64,000 bases of DNA, taken from Thermoleophilia bacterium UBA2241. Its GTDB lineage: Bacteria; Actinomycetota; Thermoleophilia; UBA2241. This document shows, piece after piece, positions 21,434 to 30,572 of the stretch (position 1 is its first letter; every line of letters starts with the position of its first letter). Below the pieces are notes generated by a model. It ran no database searches and had not been told where the DNA came from. It saw only the letters and a program-made list of their open reading frames with translations. The stretch covers positions 1 through 64,000 of the forward strand of contig DDYF01000027.1 in NCBI GenBank assembly GCA_002347645.1. Reading direction: 5' to 3'. The position numbers and the translations under genes were made by a program.

Positions 21434-23113
21434 TCAGTACGCGCCCTTGCGGCGCACGATCGCCAGCGCCGTGCGCAGCATGATGCTCAGGTCGAGCCCG
21501 AGGGACCACTGTTCCAGATAGGCCCTGTCGAGGTCCACCATCTGCTCGAAGGTGAGTTCGCTGCGCCCGCTGACCTGCCAGAGGCCGGTGATTCCCGGCT
21601 TGCCCATGAGGCGCGCGAGCTGGGGCGTCTCGTAGAGCGAGACCTCGCGGACCAGCGGGGGACGCGGGCCGACGATGCTCATGTCGCCGCGCAGCACGTT
21701 CCAGAACTGCGGGAACTCGTCGACGCTCCAGCGGCGCAGGAGGCGCCCGACCGGCGTGACGCGCGGGTCGTCCTTCATCTTGAAGAGCGCGCCCTCGGCC
21801 TCATTGAGGTGGAGGAGGCCGCTGAGACGGGACTCCGCATCGGCGTACATGGTGCGCAACTTCACCATCTTGAAGGTGCGGCCGTCGCGTCCGACGCGCT
21901 CTTGCCGGAAGAAGACCGGGCCCGGGGACGAGAGCTTGACGAGGACGGTGGCGACCGCCAGCGGCAGTGCGGCCACGACGAGCACGCTCAGTGACACGAG
22001 CACGTCGAGGACGCGTTTCGTCGCGCGTTTGGCGCGGTCGGCGGGCTCGACGCGGAGCGCGACCGTCGGGAGCCCGTTCAAGCCGGCGGCGCAGGCAGGA
22101 GCGTATCCTTCTTGAAAGAGGCCGGGCAGGACCCGGAACGGGATGTCTTCGGCGGCCATGAGGCGGGCCAGCCTGGGGAACGTGGCCCGCTCGTCGTCGT
22201 CAAGGGCGACGACGACCTCCGAGGCGCCCGTCCGGCGCAGGACGTGCGGCAGCTCGCTGACGCCGCCGAGCACGGGCGCCACGAGGACGAGGCCCCCGAG
22301 CCGCTGCGATTCGGTCGGCCCAGGAAGCACGGGCACGATGCCGGCGCAGCGCACGCCGAGCCATCGGCGCTTCAGCAGGAAGCGCTCGAACTCGGCCGCC
22401 GCTGCGCCCGCTCCGACGATCACCAGATGACGCACGCCCTCGCCGCGATGGAACATGCGCCGCTGCCACGAGTAAGAAGCGACCACAGCACCGGCCGTCA
22501 AGAGCACCACGAGCGTGACGTAGGCGGTGACCACCCGCGCGGAGTAGTCGATGTAGCCGGTCCCGAAGCCCCTCGTGACGACGGCTGCGGCGAGGGTGAA
22601 CACCACGGCGATCGCCAGGTGCTTGAGCAGCAGCAGGCCGTCGTCGATGCCCGAGATGCGACGCGCGTCCGAGAACGCGCCGTCCCACAGAAGGCCGGCG
22701 AACATGATCATGCTCATACCTGCCAGCAGCCCCCCATGCGACCCCAGCGCGGCATCCGTCAGGCTGGCATCGAGCCAGCGCCAGTCGACCAGGACCCCCC
22801 AGGCGAGAAGCACGGCCACCGCCGTCCCCAAGGCCTCGAGAAAGAACAAGAGGCGGCGCGGAAGCACCCAGGCGTAGGCACCCCGCGGATCGAGGGTCAC
22901 GGCGGCAGTCGGTCCCGCGCCGCCGGGTCGCTGGGCCGGCCGCGCACGCCACACTGCCGTCGGGCGACGCCGGGTCAGGTCTGGCGTGTCGGTGAGTGCC
23001 GGTTCGTCGGCGGCGGCAAGGGACACGACGTCGAGCCACGGCGATGCGCTGCTCTTCTTTGGCACGCCAGACACGCCGTCGGCCGGCGATGCGCTCTCAC
23101 GCGGTTGTGACAC
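21434..23113 (-). CDS. polyprenyl-phosphate sugar phosphotransferase (WbaP/CpsE type)
   Basis: A 559-residue membrane enzyme that moves a sugar-1-phosphate onto undecaprenyl phosphate, the first step of exopolysaccharide or surface glycan assembly. After a disordered N-terminus come about four membrane helices (about 88-220), a nucleotide-binding CoA-like domain (HLVIVGAGAAAAEF), a fifth helix and the catalytic domain with SSPGPVFFRQERVGRDGRTF, LRTM, and DEFPQFWNVLRGDMSIVGPRP. All catalytic landmarks are intact. GTG 23113 with AGGGG upstream is preferred over the longer frame. Which sugar is used cannot be read. The nearby epimerase (27103-28212) could supply its substrate. Confidence 0.92.
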   Translation of the reverse strand: MSQPRESASPADGVSGVPKKSSASPWLDVVSLAAADEPALTDTPDLTRRRPTAVWRARPAQRPGGAGPTAAVTLDPRGAYAWVLPRRLLFFLEALGTAVAVLLAWGVLVDWRWLDASLTDAALGSHGGLLAGMSMIMFAGLLWDGAFSDARRISGIDDGLLLLKHLAIAVVFTLAAAVVTRGFGTGYIDYSARVVTAYVTLVVLLTAGAVVASYSWQRRMFHRGEGVRHLVIVGAGAAAAEFERFLLKRRWLGVRCAGIVPVLPGPTESQRLGGLVLVAPVLGGVSELPHVLRRTGASEVVVALDDDERATFPRLARLMAAEDIPFRVLPGLFQEGYAPACAAGLNGLPTVALRVEPADRAKRATKRVLDVLVSLSVLVVAALPLAVATVLVKLSSPGPVFFRQERVGRDGRTFKMVKLRTMYADAESRLSGLLHLNEAEGALFKMKDDPRVTPVGRLLRRWSVDEFPQFWNVLRGDMSIVGPRPPLVREVSLYETPQLARLMGKPGITGLWQVSGRSELTFEQMVDLDRAYLEQWSLGLDLSIMLRTALAIVRRKGAY

Positions 23114-23251
23114 GGTATCCCCTGCTCTTCGACTCGACCGGCGGCCCTGACGGCCTGCCCGCACCGGTCCATCTCGGCGTGTCAAGCCTACCCCGCGCTG
23201 CGGACATCTAGCACGCCAACGCGTTGGTACATCCGTCTAGGATCGCAGACG

Positions 23252-23271
23252 CGTTGCCTCGAGAGGCAACG
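23252..23271 (-). terminator. hairpin between rseP and the sugar transferase
   Basis: CGTTGCCTC and GAGGCAACG pair across GA in the 229-bp gap (23114-23342). It may separate the rseP operon from the sugar-transferase gene. No other feature is seen in that gap. Confidence 0.45.
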
Positions 23272-23342
23272 AAAGACAGAAGCCTACGGCCCCCTACGAG
23301 AAGGGCACGCGACGGGCGAGCGCACGCTCCGCCGGCAGCGGC

Positions 23343-24494
23343 TCAGCCGAAGATCCGCCGCAGGTCGTTGAACGTCAGCAGCACGAACAGCACGATGAGC
23401 AGCGTGACGCCTACGGCGACGATGCGCTCCAGCACCTTCGGGTCAAGGCGGCGGCCGCGGGCCTTCTCGACGACGTTGAACAGGATGTGGCCCCCGTCGA
23501 AGGGAAGGATCGGAAGCAGGTTGATGATGCCCAGGTTCGCACTCAGCAGCGCCAGGAGGATGGGGTACCAGCCCTGACGCACGGCGTCGCCACTCACGTC
23601 GACGATGCCGACGACGCCCATGGCGCCCTCGTCCCCGGTGACGTCGATCGCCCCCGTGGCCAGCAGGTAGAAACCGTAGAACACGCCCCAGGTGACGTCC
23701 TTGAGGCCGACGAGGCTCAGCCAGGCCGCGCGAGCCATGCTGGGTCTCACGCTGACGATCTCGGGGCTGACGCCGAGGAATCCCTGGTCAGGTGCGTTCG
23801 GGTTACGGCCCAGGGTCACGTCGACCGTCATCTCCTGGTCGCTGCCCACCGCATGGTAGCTGAGGCTGATCGTCTCTGCGGGGTGGGCAGCGAGGAACGC
23901 GCTCGCCTCATCCCAATCGGCCCACCGCTGCCCGTCGGCGCCGAGGAGCGTGTCGCCGGCCTCGAGGCCGAGCGCCGCGGCCGGCCTGCCAGCCACGACC
24001 TCGTCGATCGTGAGGCTCGCCATCGCCTGTCCCTGGATGAGCAAGGCGGCGAAGAGGATCACCACGGCGGCCGCGAAGTTCATGGCCGGACCGGCGAAGA
24101 TCGTCAGGTTGCGCTTCCACACCGGCGCCTTCCAGTACACCTTGTCGCCGGTGCCCTTCGGCACCTCCTCCTCGGGCGTCATGCCGCTGATCTTGCAGAA
24201 CCCGCCCAGGGGGATGATACCGACGCCATACTCGGTCTCGCCCCGCCGTCTCTTCCACGCCGCAGGGGGGAACCCCACGTAGAACTTCTCCACCTGCATG
24301 CCGAACGCCTTCGCGGCGATGAAGTGCCCGAACTCGTGTACGGTGATGAGCAGGGCGAGGCCGAGCACGGCGACCAGCAGGGTCCACTGGCCCATGGCGA
24401 GTGCGGCGACGATGGCCGCGACGAAGACGATCGACCAGGTGTTCACACCGGGACGGTCACCGCGCTGCGGCGTCTGCTTGAACTTAGTCGGCAA
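23343..24494 (-). CDS. rseP: RseP-family intramembrane metalloprotease (site-2 protease)
   Basis: A 383-residue membrane protease of the S2P/RIP type that cuts membrane-embedded anti-sigma factors or signal-peptide remnants. HEFGH (53-57) inside the second membrane helix binds zinc, and NLLPILPFDGGH near residue 338 supplies the third ligand. A PDZ domain lies around 155-225. Helices precede residue 50, and one closes the protein. TTG start with GAGGGG 6 nt upstream, better than GTG 24446. It follows dxr by 102 bp, the order found widely in bacteria. Confidence 0.93.
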   Translation of the reverse strand: MPTKFKQTPQRGDRPGVNTWSIVFVAAIVAALAMGQWTLLVAVLGLALLITVHEFGHFIAAKAFGMQVEKFYVGFPPAAWKRRRGETEYGVGIIPLGGFCKISGMTPEEEVPKGTGDKVYWKAPVWKRNLTIFAGPAMNFAAAVVILFAALLIQGQAMASLTIDEVVAGRPAAALGLEAGDTLLGADGQRWADWDEASAFLAAHPAETISLSYHAVGSDQEMTVDVTLGRNPNAPDQGFLGVSPEIVSVRPSMARAAWLSLVGLKDVTWGVFYGFYLLATGAIDVTGDEGAMGVVGIVDVSGDAVRQGWYPILLALLSANLGIINLLPILPFDGGHILFNVVEKARGRRLDPKVLERIVAVGVTLLIVLFVLLTFNDLRRIFG

Positions 24495-24596
24495 TGAGAC
24501 CCCTCAGCGCCTTGTCACATGCGGTCCGCCGCAAGAGAGCCGAGGCGCACGCGGCCCGCGACCTGGCAAAGGCGAATCGGCTGTCGGTGCAGCCTG

Positions 24597-25949
24597 TCAA
24601 CAGCGTTGCCCCACCGCCTCGGCCGCAAACCTCCGCGCCTCCCCGTCGCACGCGAAGACGTCGTCAACGGACGTCACGGGTTCGTCGCCGAGCCAGGCCT
24701 GGCACTTCTCGACCACGTCGGCGATCGCCGTGAAACCCAGGCGACCGGCCAGGAAGGCGGCGACGGCGACCTCGTTCGCCGCGTTGAGCACGATCGGCGC
24801 GGCCACGGTGCGCGGCGCCTCAGGCGCCGCGCTCTCGGCGGCGGCCGCCTTCTTGCCCGCGTCGATGGCCAGGTCGAGGCAGCGGAAGCGCCGCATGTCG
24901 GGCGTCACGAAGGCGAGGTTCGTCGCGAGCAGGTCCAGCTTGCGGACCATGGGGAGCCGCGGTCTGAGAGTCGGGAAGCCGAGCGCGTACGCGATCGGCA
25001 CGCGCATGTCGGGGACGCCCATGTGAGCCAGCACGGCTCCGTCCGCGAAGCGCACCATGCCGTGCACCACGCTCCGCGGGTCAAGCAGGACCGTGATGCG
25101 TTCGTAAGGCACCCGGAACAAGTAGTGCGCCTCGATGACCTCCAGGCCCTTGTTCATGAGCGTCGCTGAATCGACGCTGATCTTGGGTCCCATCGCCCAG
25201 GTCGGGTGGGCGAGCGCCTGCTCCGGCGTGACGCGCGCGAGCTCGTCGTCCGACGCCGTGCGGAAGGGGCCCCCGGAGCCCGTGAGGAGCAGTTCCTCGA
25301 CCGCCTCCTCGGGGCCCGTCACGGGCGAGGGCCCGCCCACGGCGCCTTCCGAGGCCCCGGTCCGCAGGCACTGGAACAGGGCGCTGTGCTCGCTGTCGAC
25401 GGGTATGATACGCGTCCCCGCAGCACGAGCCGCGGCCAGCACGAACGGTCCCCCGGCGACCATGCTCTCCTTGTTCGCCAGAGCCAGGACCGCGCCGCAC
25501 TCGAGCGCGCTGAGCGTGGCGCGCAGGCCCGCGGCGCCGACGATCCCGTTGAGGACGGTCAGAGTGGCGCCCTCGGCGCGGGCGGCGTCGGCGGCGTCGC
25601 GGATGAGCTCCGCGACGCCGCCATCACCGGCGTAGACTCGCAGGTTCGATCCCGCGCCCCGAACGTCGTCGAGCAGGCCGATGTCGGCGCGGGCGGCGGC
25701 CTCGTCCGCGGCGCCGAGGTCGTGCAGGGCGACGCGCGTCGCACCCCACGCGACGGCCTGCTGGATGACCCCGGTCGCGTCGGACCGAGCCGCCACGCCT
25801 ACGAGGAGCATGCCGGGGATGCACCGCAGCACCTCGAGGGTCTGGCGGCCGATCGAGCCCGTGGATCCCAGCAGCACCAGGTGACGCGGTGCCGCGACGG
25901 GCGTCGGGTCCTTCACCTGAGAGGCGGGAACGACGGGCTCAGCCGGCAT
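24597..25949 (-). CDS. dxr: 1-deoxy-D-xylulose 5-phosphate reductoisomerase
   Basis: Second enzyme of the MEP isoprenoid pathway, making 2-C-methyl-erythritol 4-phosphate with NADPH. It has 450 residues, about 50 longer than most. GSTGSIG (28-34) binds NADPH. ALANKESMV, PVDSEHSALFQC, LTGSGGPFR and GPKISVDSATLMNKGLEVIEAH carry the metal and substrate residues. Insertions at SEGAVGGPSPVTGPEE and at GKKAAAAESAAPEAP account for part of the extra length. Its ATG lies inside ispG (11-nt overlap). Identity is certain. Confidence 0.97.
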   Translation of the reverse strand: MPAEPVVPASQVKDPTPVAAPRHLVLLGSTGSIGRQTLEVLRCIPGMLLVGVAARSDATGVIQQAVAWGATRVALHDLGAADEAAARADIGLLDDVRGAGSNLRVYAGDGGVAELIRDAADAARAEGATLTVLNGIVGAAGLRATLSALECGAVLALANKESMVAGGPFVLAAARAAGTRIIPVDSEHSALFQCLRTGASEGAVGGPSPVTGPEEAVEELLLTGSGGPFRTASDDELARVTPEQALAHPTWAMGPKISVDSATLMNKGLEVIEAHYLFRVPYERITVLLDPRSVVHGMVRFADGAVLAHMGVPDMRVPIAYALGFPTLRPRLPMVRKLDLLATNLAFVTPDMRRFRCLDLAIDAGKKAAAAESAAPEAPRTVAAPIVLNAANEVAVAAFLAGRLGFTAIADVVEKCQAWLGDEPVTSVDDVFACDGEARRFAAEAVGQRC

Positions 25950-27057
25950 GCTCGTCCTCGCATGCCCGGCGAATGCGCCCGAAGAGCGCTTCGACGAGGT
26001 CGCTTTCGGGGACGGTGGCGACCCGCCGGCCGCGTACGAAGATCTGGCCCTCGCCGGCCCCCGCGGCGATGCCGAAGTCGGCGTGCCGGGCCTCTTCCGG
26101 CCCGTTGACGCGGCACCCCATGACGGCGACGGTCAGCGCCCTTTCCACGAATCGTGGATCCGCCGCCAGCCGGCGTTCCACTTCGTTGGCGAGCGCCACG
26201 ACGTCGATCTCGGTCCGACCACAGGTCGGGCACGAGATCACGTCGGGGCCGCGCGAGCGAAGACCCAGCGCGGCGAGGATCTTCCAGGCGACCCTGACCT
26301 CCTCGACCGGGTCCCCGGTGAGTGAGACGCGCACCGTATCGCCGATCCCCTCGGCGAGGAGCGTGCCGATGCCGACCGCGCTCTTGATCGTGCCGCTCCA
26401 CAACGTCCCGGCCTCGGTCACACCGACGTGCAGCGGCGCGTCGATGCGCGCGGCGAGGTCGCGGTAGGCGGCGATGGTGTCCCGGACGCTCGAGCTCTTG
26501 ACGCTCACCTTGAAGTCGAGGCACCCCCAGTCCTCAAGCTTGCGCGACCAAGCCAAGGCGGCGTCGACGAGCGCGGTGGAGGGCGGCCGTCCACCGGGGG
26601 TCGTCGCGCGCAAGGCGCGCGGCAGCGATCCCGCGTTGACTCCGATGCGCAGCGCCACGGGACCTTCGATCTCGCGACCGTCGCCCCCGTACACCAGTCG
26701 GCGGTCGCCGGCGGCGCGCACGACCTCGGCGAGATGACGCTCGCCCAACGTCCCGGGGTTCACGCGCACGCCGGCCGCACCGCAGTCGATCGCAGCGAGT
26801 GCCAAGCGCCACTCGTAGTGGATGTCGGCGATGACAGGCACGGGGGCCTCGCGCACGATCTGCGCGAAGGCCTGGACGTCGTCCCGGCTCGGAAGGCTGA
26901 CGCGCACGACCTCGCAGCCTGCCGAGACGAGGGCCCGCACCTGGGCCAAGGTCGCGTCGGCGTCGCCGGTCCGGGTGCAGGTCATCGACTGCACCACGAC
27001 CGGCGCCCCGCCCCCGATCTTGACGCCGCCCAGGGAGATCTGCCGGACGCTGCTCAC
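25939..27057 (-). CDS. ispG: 4-hydroxy-3-methylbut-2-enyl diphosphate synthase (flavodoxin-type)
   Basis: Penultimate MEP-pathway enzyme: converts methylerythritol cyclodiphosphate to HMBPP using a 4Fe-4S cluster. The 372-residue bacterial form has an N-terminal TIM barrel (PVIADIHYEWRLAL, VRVNPGTLG) and C-terminal cluster domain with ISCPTCGR and VMGCRVNGPEEA, whose three cysteines plus glutamate bind the cluster. GTG start. It sits upstream of dxr with an 11-nt overlap, an order different from the common dxr-rseP-ispG, so the two MEP genes are translationally linked here. Confidence 0.96.
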   Translation of the reverse strand: MSSVRQISLGGVKIGGGAPVVVQSMTCTRTGDADATLAQVRALVSAGCEVVRVSLPSRDDVQAFAQIVREAPVPVIADIHYEWRLALAAIDCGAAGVRVNPGTLGERHLAEVVRAAGDRRLVYGGDGREIEGPVALRIGVNAGSLPRALRATTPGGRPPSTALVDAALAWSRKLEDWGCLDFKVSVKSSSVRDTIAAYRDLAARIDAPLHVGVTEAGTLWSGTIKSAVGIGTLLAEGIGDTVRVSLTGDPVEEVRVAWKILAALGLRSRGPDVISCPTCGRTEIDVVALANEVERRLAADPRFVERALTVAVMGCRVNGPEEARHADFGIAAGAGEGQIFVRGRRVATVPESDLVEALFGRIRRACEDEHAG

Positions 27058-27102
27058 CGGTACGTCTCCCCCGGCTCGTGAGTCACCGTACGTTTCACCC
27101 CT

Positions 27103-28212
27103 TCAGGATACCCGCGCGCCGGCCGCTGCGCCGCCGCCACGGGACACGTTCCACGAGTACGTCGCCGCGAGGCCGTCGGCAAGACCGGTCGCAGGCGCAT
27201 ACCTGAGGAGCCGGTGCGCCCGGGAGATGTCGGCCTGTGAGGCACGGATGTCGCCCCCGCGTGCGGGACGCCAGGAGATGGGCGCGCCGGCGGCGACAGG
27301 CCCTCCGGCGTGGGCCGCATCGCCCGTCGGTCTCGGGCCGGCGGCGAGGCGTTCCACCTCGGCGATCACCTCGAGGAGGTCGACGCGACGACCCGTCCCG
27401 ACGTTGAAGACCGCGCCGTCGACGCCGGGAGCGTCATCGAGGCAGGCATCCAGCGCCAGGAGGTTCGCGGCGACCACGTCCTCCACGAACACGAAGTCCC
27501 GCGATTGCCGGCCGTCACCGTAGACGACGTACGAGGGTGCGGCGTCCCGCCGCCTCCCGTGGACGGCGTCGCGCTCCGCTCCATCTCGCCCGCGCCACAC
27601 CGCCCGCGCCGCCGCCACGTCGAGGAACCTGGCGATCACGCCGGAATACTCCGACGACGGGTCCTGGCGCGGGCCGTAGACGTTGAAGTAGCGCAGGCAC
27701 GCCGTGCGCAGGCCGGCGCCGCGCCCCACGCTCTGGGATGCCGCGCGGCACGCGGCCTCCGCGAGCACCTTCGCGAGCGCGTACGGCGACAGCGGGCGAG
27801 GCATGGTCTCTTCTGCGATGGGCAACTCGTCCGTGTCGCCGTAGACGGCGCACGACGACGCCAGGACCAATGCCCGCGCGCCCGCGCGACGGGCGTGGTT
27901 CACGACGTTCACGGTCCCTCCGTGCGTGATGCTGTCCGCGCCGACCGGATCCTCCAAGGACCGGGTGACCGACGCCACCGCGGCCTCGTGCAGCACGCCG
28001 GCGCACCCCGTCACCGCGTGCGCCACCGTGTCTGCGTCGCGGACGTCGCCTTCGATCAGTTCGACGTCGGCCACGGATCCGGCCAAGTTCTCGCGGTGAC
28101 CGGTGCTGAAGTCGTCCAGCACGCGGACGCGGTCACCACGGGCCAGCAACGCGGCCACGAGGTGGGAGCCGATGAATCCGGCGCCGCCTGTGACGAGGAT
28201 CAGGTCGGGCAT
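27103..28212 (-). CDS. NAD-dependent nucleotide-sugar epimerase/dehydratase (GalE-like)
   Basis: A 369-residue extended short-chain dehydrogenase acting on an NDP-sugar. GGAGFIGSH (8-16) binds NAD, ASSCAVYG gives the catalytic Ser region, and SPYALAK the Tyr-x-x-x-Lys pair. RYFNVYGPRQ and DFVFVEDV are typical of UDP-glucose or UDP-GlcNAc 4-epimerases. An insertion of about 20 Arg-rich residues (around RGRDGAERDAVHGRRRD) interrupts the segment before YGDGRQSRD. Substrate is not determinable. The gene is inserted between cdsA and ispG, an unusual place; ATG 28212 is chosen by the domain start. Confidence 0.9.
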   Translation of the reverse strand: MPDLILVTGGAGFIGSHLVAALLARGDRVRVLDDFSTGHRENLAGSVADVELIEGDVRDADTVAHAVTGCAGVLHEAAVASVTRSLEDPVGADSITHGGTVNVVNHARRAGARALVLASSCAVYGDTDELPIAEETMPRPLSPYALAKVLAEAACRAASQSVGRGAGLRTACLRYFNVYGPRQDPSSEYSGVIARFLDVAAARAVWRGRDGAERDAVHGRRRDAAPSYVVYGDGRQSRDFVFVEDVVAANLLALDACLDDAPGVDGAVFNVGTGRRVDLLEVIAEVERLAAGPRPTGDAAHAGGPVAAGAPISWRPARGGDIRASQADISRAHRLLRYAPATGLADGLAATYSWNVSRGGGAAAGARVS

Positions 28213-28225
28213 GGCACGGCGGCCC

Positions 28226-29026
28226 TCAGAACCCGAAGCCGGTCGTGAGCACGAAGAAGCTCGCCACGGCCGTCCACAGCAAGGCGTCGAACCGGTCGAG
28301 CACGCCGCCGTGTCCGGGGATGCCCCGCCCCGAGTCCTTGATCTGGACGTCGCGCTTGACGAGGCTCTCGAAGAGATCGCCGACGGGCCCGACGACACCG
28401 ATCGTCGCACCCAGGATGACCGACTGCAGGGCGTCGAGTTCCGTATAGAGCCCGATCAGGACGACCAGTAGTACCGTGCCGATGAGTCCGCCGGCGAACC
28501 CCTCCCACGTCTTCTTCGGCGAGAGCGTCGGCGTCATCGGCGTCGCACCGAACCACTTGCCGGCGAAGTAGGCCACCGTGTCGCCCGCCCACGTTCCGAA
28601 GACGACCGTGAGGACCATGTCGCGGCCGAACGAGGGGATCTCCGGCAGGGCCAGCCGTCGCATCAGCAGCAGGAAGGCGAAGCCCAACCCGGCGTACAGC
28701 GCGCCCAGCGCGGTGACGCCGATGCGCGCCGTCACGCCCGGCTTGAGGCCCGCCAGCATGCCCAGGAGGGCGCTGAGCGCCACCGTGGCGGCACAAGCCC
28801 CGAGCAGCGCGAGGGGCGTGCCGAGCCAGGCGAACGCGAGCATGAGGCCCAGGCCGACGAACCCCGCGAGCGGGAAGGGCTTGTAACGGCGGACCAGCCG
28901 GTAGAACTCGTTGAGGCCCGCGAACGCGAGCACGACGCCCAGGCCGAAGAAGAGCCAGCCGCCGCGACTGATGATCACGACGGCGACGACGGCGATGACG
29001 ACGCCGCTGATGATGCGCGTCGTCAC
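28226..29026 (-). CDS. cdsA: phosphatidate cytidylyltransferase
   Basis: Makes CDP-diacylglycerol from phosphatidic acid and CTP, the precursor used by the CDP-alcohol transferase at 8963. The 266-residue protein has about seven membrane helices and the CDS signature near the C-terminus: SPKKTWEGFAGGLIGT, GDLFESLVKR, KDSGRGIPGHGGVLDRFDAL. All conserved charged residues are present. GTG 29026 is used because TTRIISG is the family's usual opening and GTGAGG lies upstream. The gap to uppS is 25 bp, an operon. Confidence 0.95.
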   Translation of the reverse strand: MTTRIISGVVIAVVAVVIISRGGWLFFGLGVVLAFAGLNEFYRLVRRYKPFPLAGFVGLGLMLAFAWLGTPLALLGACAATVALSALLGMLAGLKPGVTARIGVTALGALYAGLGFAFLLLMRRLALPEIPSFGRDMVLTVVFGTWAGDTVAYFAGKWFGATPMTPTLSPKKTWEGFAGGLIGTVLLVVLIGLYTELDALQSVILGATIGVVGPVGDLFESLVKRDVQIKDSGRGIPGHGGVLDRFDALLWTAVASFFVLTTGFGF

Positions 29027-29051
29027 CGGCGCCTCACGCCGCGACGGACGC

Positions 29052-29888
29052 TCACGAGCGACCGCCGAAGCGTCGCTGGCGCCGGGCGTACTCGGCGAGG
29101 GCTTCGTCGAGGTCGGCCTCCGCGAAGTCGGGCCAGAGCTTGTCGCTGAAGTACAGCTCACTGTAGGCAAGCTGCCACAGGAGGAAGTTGGAGATGCGCT
29201 GCTCGCCCGACGTGCGGATGAGGAGCTCCGGGTCGTGCATAGCGGGCGCGTAGAGGTGGCGACGGAGGTCGTCGGCGGTGAACGCGGGGGCGGCCGCGCC
29301 GCCGCCCGCCGCCCACTCGGCCGCCAGCCCGGCGGCCGCGTCCAGGATCTCCCGACGAGCGCCGTAGTTGAAGGCGATGTACAGCGTGAGGCGCTCGTTG
29401 GCTGCGGTCAGGGCCTCGGCCTCGTCGATGCGCCGTACGAGCTCGTCAGGCACACCCTCACGGCTGCCGACAAAGCGGATGCGCGCGCCGCGTTCGTGCA
29501 TGTCGGGGACCTGCGACTCGATCTGTTCGATGAAGAGGTCCATGAGGGCGTGGACCTCGTCCTCGGGCCTGCTCCAGTTCTCGGTGCTGAAGGCGTACGC
29601 GGTGACTTCTCTCATGCCGAGGTCGAGCGCGTGCTCGAGGATGCGCCGCAGCGCTCTGGCACCTGCCTGGTGGCCGGCGGCCACGGGCAGCCGCCGCCTC
29701 TGCGCCCACCGCCCGTTGCCGTCCATGATGAGGGCGAGGTACCGACATTCGGCACCGCCCGCCGCAGGCTCGGCGGTGCCTCTCACCGTCGCCAGCCTGA
29801 GCGCACGGCGAACGCGCCCGGGCGACGCCTTGCTTCGCGGGGTGCGCGTCCTGCTCTCGGCTCCGGGGGTGTCGGAGGGTGTGGGCAT
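29052..29888 (-). CDS. uppS: isoprenyl (undecaprenyl) diphosphate synthase
   Basis: Cis-prenyltransferase that builds the C55 carrier for cell-wall and glycan synthesis. The core is intact: LALIMDGNGRWAQRR, GHQAGARALRRIL, TAYAFSTENWSRP, FNYGARREI, and LLIRTSGEQRISNFLLWQLAYSELYF. ATG 29888 gives 278 residues. GTG 29786 (244 residues) fits the usual family length better, but neither has a clear ribosome site, so the start is open. It lies between frr and cdsA, a common order outside the Streptomyces lineage. Confidence 0.95.
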   Translation of the reverse strand: MPTPSDTPGAESRTRTPRSKASPGRVRRALRLATVRGTAEPAAGGAECRYLALIMDGNGRWAQRRRLPVAAGHQAGARALRRILEHALDLGMREVTAYAFSTENWSRPEDEVHALMDLFIEQIESQVPDMHERGARIRFVGSREGVPDELVRRIDEAEALTAANERLTLYIAFNYGARREILDAAAGLAAEWAAGGGAAAPAFTADDLRRHLYAPAMHDPELLIRTSGEQRISNFLLWQLAYSELYFSDKLWPDFAEADLDEALAEYARRQRRFGGRS

Positions 29889-29955
29889 GCTGGGGCGAGT
29901 GCTCGGCGTCGGTCGTACGCGCGAACTGGGGAAGGAGCGCCGCGAACCGAGCCTC

Positions 29956-30513
29956 TCAGACCTCCATGATCTCGGTCTCTTTCGCCTTGACGAGATCGTC
30001 GATGCGTCGGGTGTGTTCGTCAGTGAGTTTCTGCAACTGCTCCTCGGCGCGCTTCTCTGCGTCCTCGCCGACCTCACCCTCGTGCACAAGATCCTTGAGG
30101 TCCTTCATGCAGTCGCGGCGCACGTTCCGCACGGCGATCTTGCCGTCTTCGGCCAGCCGGTGCACGAGCTTCACAAGGTCCCGGCGACGTTCTTCGGTCA
30201 GGACGGGGATCGGCAGGCGGAGGACGTTACCGTCGCTGCTCGGGTTGAGGCCGAGATCCGACTCGCGGATCGCCTTCTCGATCGCCTTCATCGCCGTCTT
30301 GTCATACGGCTGGACGGTCAGAAGACGGGCTTCGGGTGCGGCGACGTTCGCCATCTGCTTGAGCGGCGTGGACGTGCCGTAGTAATCGACGTGGATGCGG
30401 TCGAGCAGGCCCACGCTGGCACGCCCGCTGCGCACGGTGTTGAACTCCACGCGCACCGCCTCGACCGCCTTGTCCATACGGTGCTTCGCGTCGTCGAGCA
30501 GCTCTTTCTCCAC
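29956..30513 (-). CDS. frr: ribosome recycling factor
   Basis: Splits post-termination ribosomes together with EF-G. Exactly 185 residues, the family norm, with the conserved DAKHRMDKAVEAVRVEFNTV then RSGRAS, LLDRIHVDYYGTSTPL, and C-terminal KLTDEHTRRIDDLVKAKETEI. GTG 30513 is preceded by GGGGGAGG at good spacing. Follows pyrH by 59 bp. Confidence 0.97.
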   Translation of the reverse strand: MEKELLDDAKHRMDKAVEAVRVEFNTVRSGRASVGLLDRIHVDYYGTSTPLKQMANVAAPEARLLTVQPYDKTAMKAIEKAIRESDLGLNPSSDGNVLRLPIPVLTEERRRDLVKLVHRLAEDGKIAVRNVRRDCMKDLKDLVHEGEVGEDAEKRAEEQLQKLTDEHTRRIDDLVKAKETEIMEV

Positions 30514-30572
30514 GCTGTCCTCCCCCCTCGCGGGAAACGTCCCCACCCGCCGCGGCGCCGCGCAGGGACGGC

